Shown one piece after another: positions 61,569 through 64,000 of a DNA stretch of 64,000 nt. How positions within the stretch are numbered: position 1 is the first letter of the stretch; each line of letters opens with the position of its first letter. The DNA is taken from assembly GCA_947066105.1 (NCBI GenBank), contig CAMSYM010000007.1, positions 1 to 64,000 on the forward strand, in the 5' to 3' direction. The notes beneath the pieces are model-generated. The model was not told the DNA's origin and ran no database searches. It saw nothing but the letters and a program-made list of their open reading frames with translations. The translations under genes were made by a program, and so were the position numbers. This DNA comes from an uncultured Clostridia bacterium (GTDB lineage Bacteria; Bacillota; Clostridia; Christensenellales; Pumilibacteraceae).

Positions 61569-61722
61569 TTGCGGCGGTTCGCCTTGATTTCTCGGTAGCC
61601 GAAGGCTACGCGTAGTTTTTTGTTACAATAAACTATATTTTTCAATTCTAAATATCGTTTGTATTAATTGTGCTTTATCGCTTACTCCGCTCGAAATGAT
61701 GGGGTGTTTGTTGTGGATCATC
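61569..61722 (+). repeat. C-type repeat, long copy 2
   Basis: Close copy of 26156-26310 (GCGGCGGTTCGCCTTGATTT, GTAGCC-GAA-GGCTAC, TTTTTTGTTACAATAAACTA, end CTCGAAATGATGGGG). An AATTCCGAATT tail precedes it. Confidence 0.75.
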
Positions 61723-61756
61723 TTTCTAATCAGGTATAGTAAAGCTGTTCCACTCA

Positions 61757-61844
61757 CCCCATCATCTCGACCAGGCAAGCGAGAACAGCTAAACCACTCC
61801 CCCCGTCATCTCGACCAGGCAAGCGAGAACAGCTAAACCACTCA
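61757..61844 (+). repeat. Two tandem 44-bp truncated B repeats
   Basis: CCC(A/G)TCATCTCGACCAGGCA-GCGAGAACAGCTAAACCACTC at 61757 and 61801, exactly 44 bp apart, followed at 61845 by a full B repeat in the same phase. Another 44-bp unit is at 62057, before the full copy at 62101. Confidence 0.8.
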
Positions 61845-62284
61845 CCCCATCATCTCGACCGAAACGAGCAAAGCGAGTGGAGTGGAGAGATCTAGGCGTA
61901 GCCGCACATTACTCTATAAACCTTAATTCCGAATTCCTAATTCACATTGCGGCGGTTCGCCTTGATTTCTCGACTACGCTCCGCTCCGCTCGAAATGATG
62001 GGCGTGTTGGTTGTGGGTTGCTTTTCTAAATAAGTATAGCAAAGCCATACCACCCACCCCATCATCTCGACTAGGCAAGCGAGAATAGCTAAACCACTCA
62101 CCCCATCATCTCGACCGAAACGAGCAAAGCGAGTGGAGTGGAGAGATCTAGGCGTAGCCGCACATTACTCTATAAACCTTAATTCCGAATTCCTAATTCA
62201 CATTGCGGCGGATCGCCTTGATTTCTCGACTGCGCTTTCGCTCCGCTCGAAATGATGGGCGTGTTGGTTGTGGGTTGCTTTTCT
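61801..62284 (+). repeat. 256-bp tandem duplication of repeat modules
   Basis: Two direct copies offset by 256 bp. Each holds a 44-bp short B unit, a full B repeat (61845-61911; 62101-62167), an AATTCCGAATTCCTAATTC tail and a shortened C repeat (61945-62027; 62201-62284). The copies differ at only a few positions plus a small indel near the end, so the duplication is recent. No gene is present in 61432-62540. Confidence 0.85.
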
Positions 62285-62398
62285 TAATCGATAAAAGAAA
62301 AACTTTTCACTTCCATGTTATCGTAAAAATTAAATGAGCGTAACTTTTTTAATCCCACTGTCAGCCATATTGCAAGAACAGTATAGCTACCCCCCCCA

Positions 62399-62530
62399 CC
62401 CCATCATCTCGACCGAAACGAGCGAAAGCGAGTGTAGTGGAGAGATCCAGGCGAAGCCGCACAATATTAAATCGATCGCAATTCCGGTCGCTTTCCGAAT
62501 TCTCCCCGTCATCTCGACCGAAGTGCGCTT
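62399..62530 (+). repeat. B-type repeats, one full and one partial copy
   Basis: The full copy 62399-62462 is preceded by an eight-C run (ATCATCTCGACCGAAACGAG...GTGTAGTGGAGAGATCC...AAGCCGCA). A partial copy near 62505-62530 (GTCATCTCGACCGAAGTGCG) joins directly to the upp terminator. Confidence 0.7.
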
Positions 62531-62540
62531 TTCTTTCAAC

Positions 62541-62566
62541 AAAAAAACCGCGTTACCGCGGTTTTT
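62541..62566 (-). terminator. Terminator of uraA-upp
   Basis: AAACCGCG pairs perfectly with CGCGGTTT around a tetraloop. The minus strand continues with a T-run, and the plus side also has T, so it can act both ways. It is eight bases after the upp stop. Confidence 0.9.
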
Positions 62567-62574
62567 GCTTTGAT

Positions 62575-63213
62575 TTATTTCGTTCCGAACAGCCTGTCGC
62601 CCGCATCGCCGAGTCCGGGCAAGATATACCCGTTTTCGTTGAGGCATCTGTCGCATACGGCGACGAATATCTTAACGTCGGGGTGCGCCGTTGCGAGCCG
62701 TTCTATACCTTCTGGCGCGGCGATTATCGACATTTGTCTTATCTCCTTACACCCGCGCTTTTTAAGCATGTCTATCGCCGCCGCCGCGCTCCCGCCCGTC
62801 GCGAGCATGGGATCGAGTACGATGGCGCGCATTTTCTCTATTCCTTCGGGAAGCTTGCAGTAGTATTCCTGCGGTTCGAGCGTTTCCTCGTCGCGGTACA
62901 TACCGATGTGTCCGACCTTAGCCGTCGGGAACAGCGTATGCACGCCCGCGACCATGCCGAGTCCGGCTCTAAGCACGGGAACTATCGCTATCGAATTTTC
63001 GACGACCATTTTCTGCTTGCACTTTTCGAGCGGCGTCGTCACTTCCACTTCGCGCGTCGGCGCGTCCTTAAACGCCTCGTACGTCAACAGCGTGGTTATC
63101 TCTTCGACAAGCTCGCGGAAATCTTTGGTGCGCGTATCGACCGAACGCAGTATGGCTATTTTATGGCTGATGAGCGGATGGTCGAGTATCGTCACGTTAT
63201 CGAATTTTTTCAT
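62575..63213 (-). CDS. upp: Uracil phosphoribosyltransferase
   Basis: It makes UMP from uracil and PRPP (pyrimidine salvage). The 212-residue protein has [25 protein letters not shown], the PRPP-binding [14 protein letters not shown] and the C-terminal [18 protein letters not shown]. Its start overlaps the uraA stop by four bases (ATGA), so uptake and salvage are co-expressed. Confidence 0.98.
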   Translation of the reverse strand: MKKFDNVTILDHPLISHKIAILRSVDTRTKDFRELVEEITTLLTYEAFKDAPTREVEVTTPLEKCKQKMVVENSIAIVPVLRAGLGMVAGVHTLFPTAKVGHIGMYRDEETLEPQEYYCKLPEGIEKMRAIVLDPMLATGGSAAAAIDMLKKRGCKEIRQMSIIAAPEGIERLATAHPDVKIFVAVCDRCLNENGYILPGLGDAGDRLFGTK

Positions 63214-64000
63214 TTCTTTTTACCTCTCGTGCTTTTAGCTTGGGCGGTCGGCTGTACGGCTTCGAGCCGTTCGTCCGCCTGTTCGGGTTTTTCGGTTTGC
63301 ACGCCGTCGGGCGCATCGTCGAGCGCTACTTCCCCCGTCGGCGTTTCTCCGACAGCCGTTTCGGGTTGCGCAGCTTCCGTCGTATCGACTGTTTCGCCGT
63401 CGCCGACAGGCGCTTCGGCTTTTTCGTTTTTATTGCCGATATTGACAAACACATTGGTCAGTATGCCGAGAATGAGCGCGCACGCGACCGACGTTACGGT
63501 CACCTGTCCGAACTGAACGACCATACCGCCCACGCCCGCGATAAGGATCACGGACACTACAAACAGATTGCGGTTATCGTTGAGATCGACTTTTTGTATC
63601 ATTTTAAGACCGGACACGGCGATAAAACCGTAGAGCGCTATACACACGCCGCCCATGACGCACTTGGGTATGCTCGCAAGGAACAGCGTGAACGGCGCGA
63701 GAAACGCGCTCGCGATAGCCATCAACGCGGTGACGAATATCGTGCGCACCGACGCATTGCCGGATATTGCGACGCAACCGACCGACTCGCCGTACGTTGT
63801 GTTGGGGCAACCGCCGAACAGCGCGCCGACCATAGAACCCACGCCGTCGCCCAAAAGCGTGCGGTGCAGTCCGGGGTCTTTGAGCAAATCCGTTTCGATT
63901 ATGGACGAAATGTTTTTGTGATCGGCGATATGCTCGGCGAACACGACGAACGCGACGGGAATGTACGCGACCGCTATCGTGCCGATATACGCACCGATAT
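63210..64000 (-). CDS. uraA: Uracil permease UraA (partial, N-terminus outside window)
   Basis: The C-terminal part of a nucleobase:cation symporter-2 family permease; the frame continues to the window edge ([28 protein letters not shown]...). Seen are [17 protein letters not shown], the conserved [13 protein letters not shown] (the NxxTT-type substrate motif) and four or five further helices. A hydrophilic, acidic tail of about 70 residues ([20 protein letters not shown]...) is unusual for UraA. A GTG at 63944 is internal, not a start. Confidence 0.95.
   Translation of the reverse strand, partial: IGAYIGTIAVAYIPVAFVVFAEHIADHKNISSIIETDLLKDPGLHRTLLGDGVGSMVGALFGGCPNTTYGESVGCVAISGNASVRTIFVTALMAIASAFLAPFTLFLASIPKCVMGGVCIALYGFIAVSGLKMIQKVDLNDNRNLFVVSVILIAGVGGMVVQFGQVTVTSVACALILGILTNVFVNIGNKNEKAEAPVGDGETVDTTEAAQPETAVGETPTGEVALDDAPDGVQTEKPEQADERLEAVQPTAQAKSTRGKKK

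Noticed and set aside
61757-62530. CRISPR-like array.
   Set aside because: The repeats are themselves internally structured, spacing is irregular (44, 212, 44 bp) and the spacers are repeats too. No cas genes.

Overview
The window looks like a chromosomal segment of an anaerobic, Gram-positive-type Clostridia (Bacillota), probably an uncultured gut lineage. The grounds are AGGAGG-type ribosome sites, TTGACA/TATAAT promoters with 16-17 bp spacers, the rpmH-rnpA-yidD-yidC-jag block, a YtrA-type GntR operon, LytTR/AgrC-type signalling, a FeoB-associated Cys-rich protein, two-subunit class I fumarase and a Tn4451/TndX-type large serine recombinase. The order-level placement is a guess. Most genes are on the minus strand; 49.0-51.6 kb and 56.5-58.1 kb are on the plus strand.

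Layout. 1-2.1 kb: right end of an integrated mobile element (unknown ORF end, TnpW-like ORF, large serine recombinase). 2.2-5.6 kb: pckA, rsmA and an Ig-like lipoprotein. 5.7-13.5 kb: rpoB-rpoC with their own promoter and no rplJL beside them. 14.1-19.1 kb: an SpoVK/CbxX-like AAA+ protein, a small zinc-ribbon protein and a BspA-type leucine-rich lipoprotein. 19.2-22.9 kb: ferrous iron uptake (two feoA, feoB, Cys-rich partner) with a shared inverted-repeat motif before each feoA. 23-25.7 kb: truA, an RsmF-like methyltransferase and a SIMPL protein. 26.5-28 kb: glpK.

28.2-43.6 kb is a surface-glycan locus: three very large GH3 proteins with the two GH3 domains in swapped order and a membrane segment at each end, an InlB-repeat lipoprotein, another lipoprotein, a small membrane protein and an AgrC/LytTR two-component system. 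The regulator-kinase junction carries an 11-G tract that looks like a phase-variation switch. 44.3-48.9 kb: a tightly overlapped operon walJ-CPBP-CPBP-rlmH-M14 peptidase-tadA. 49-51.6 kb: fumarase alpha and beta plus an M29 aminopeptidase. 51.7-56.4 kb: radical SAM protein, DUF2726 protein, jag, yidC, yidD, rnpA, rpmH. 56.5-58.1 kb: a TtcA-like PP-loop protein and a HAD phosphatase. 58.2-61.4 kb: a self-contained GntR/ABC/permease operon with two uncharacterised exported proteins and a clear operator. 62.6-64 kb: upp and the end of uraA.

Five intergenic islands (13.6-14.1, 22.0-22.3, 25.7-26.5, 43.9-44.3, 61.5-62.5 kb) hold the same families of hairpin-forming repeats, all in one orientation and all directly downstream of a minus-strand stop codon. 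Two plus-strand promoters (fumarase alpha, TtcA-like) put the -10 box only 6-9 nt from the ATG, which predicts leaderless mRNAs.
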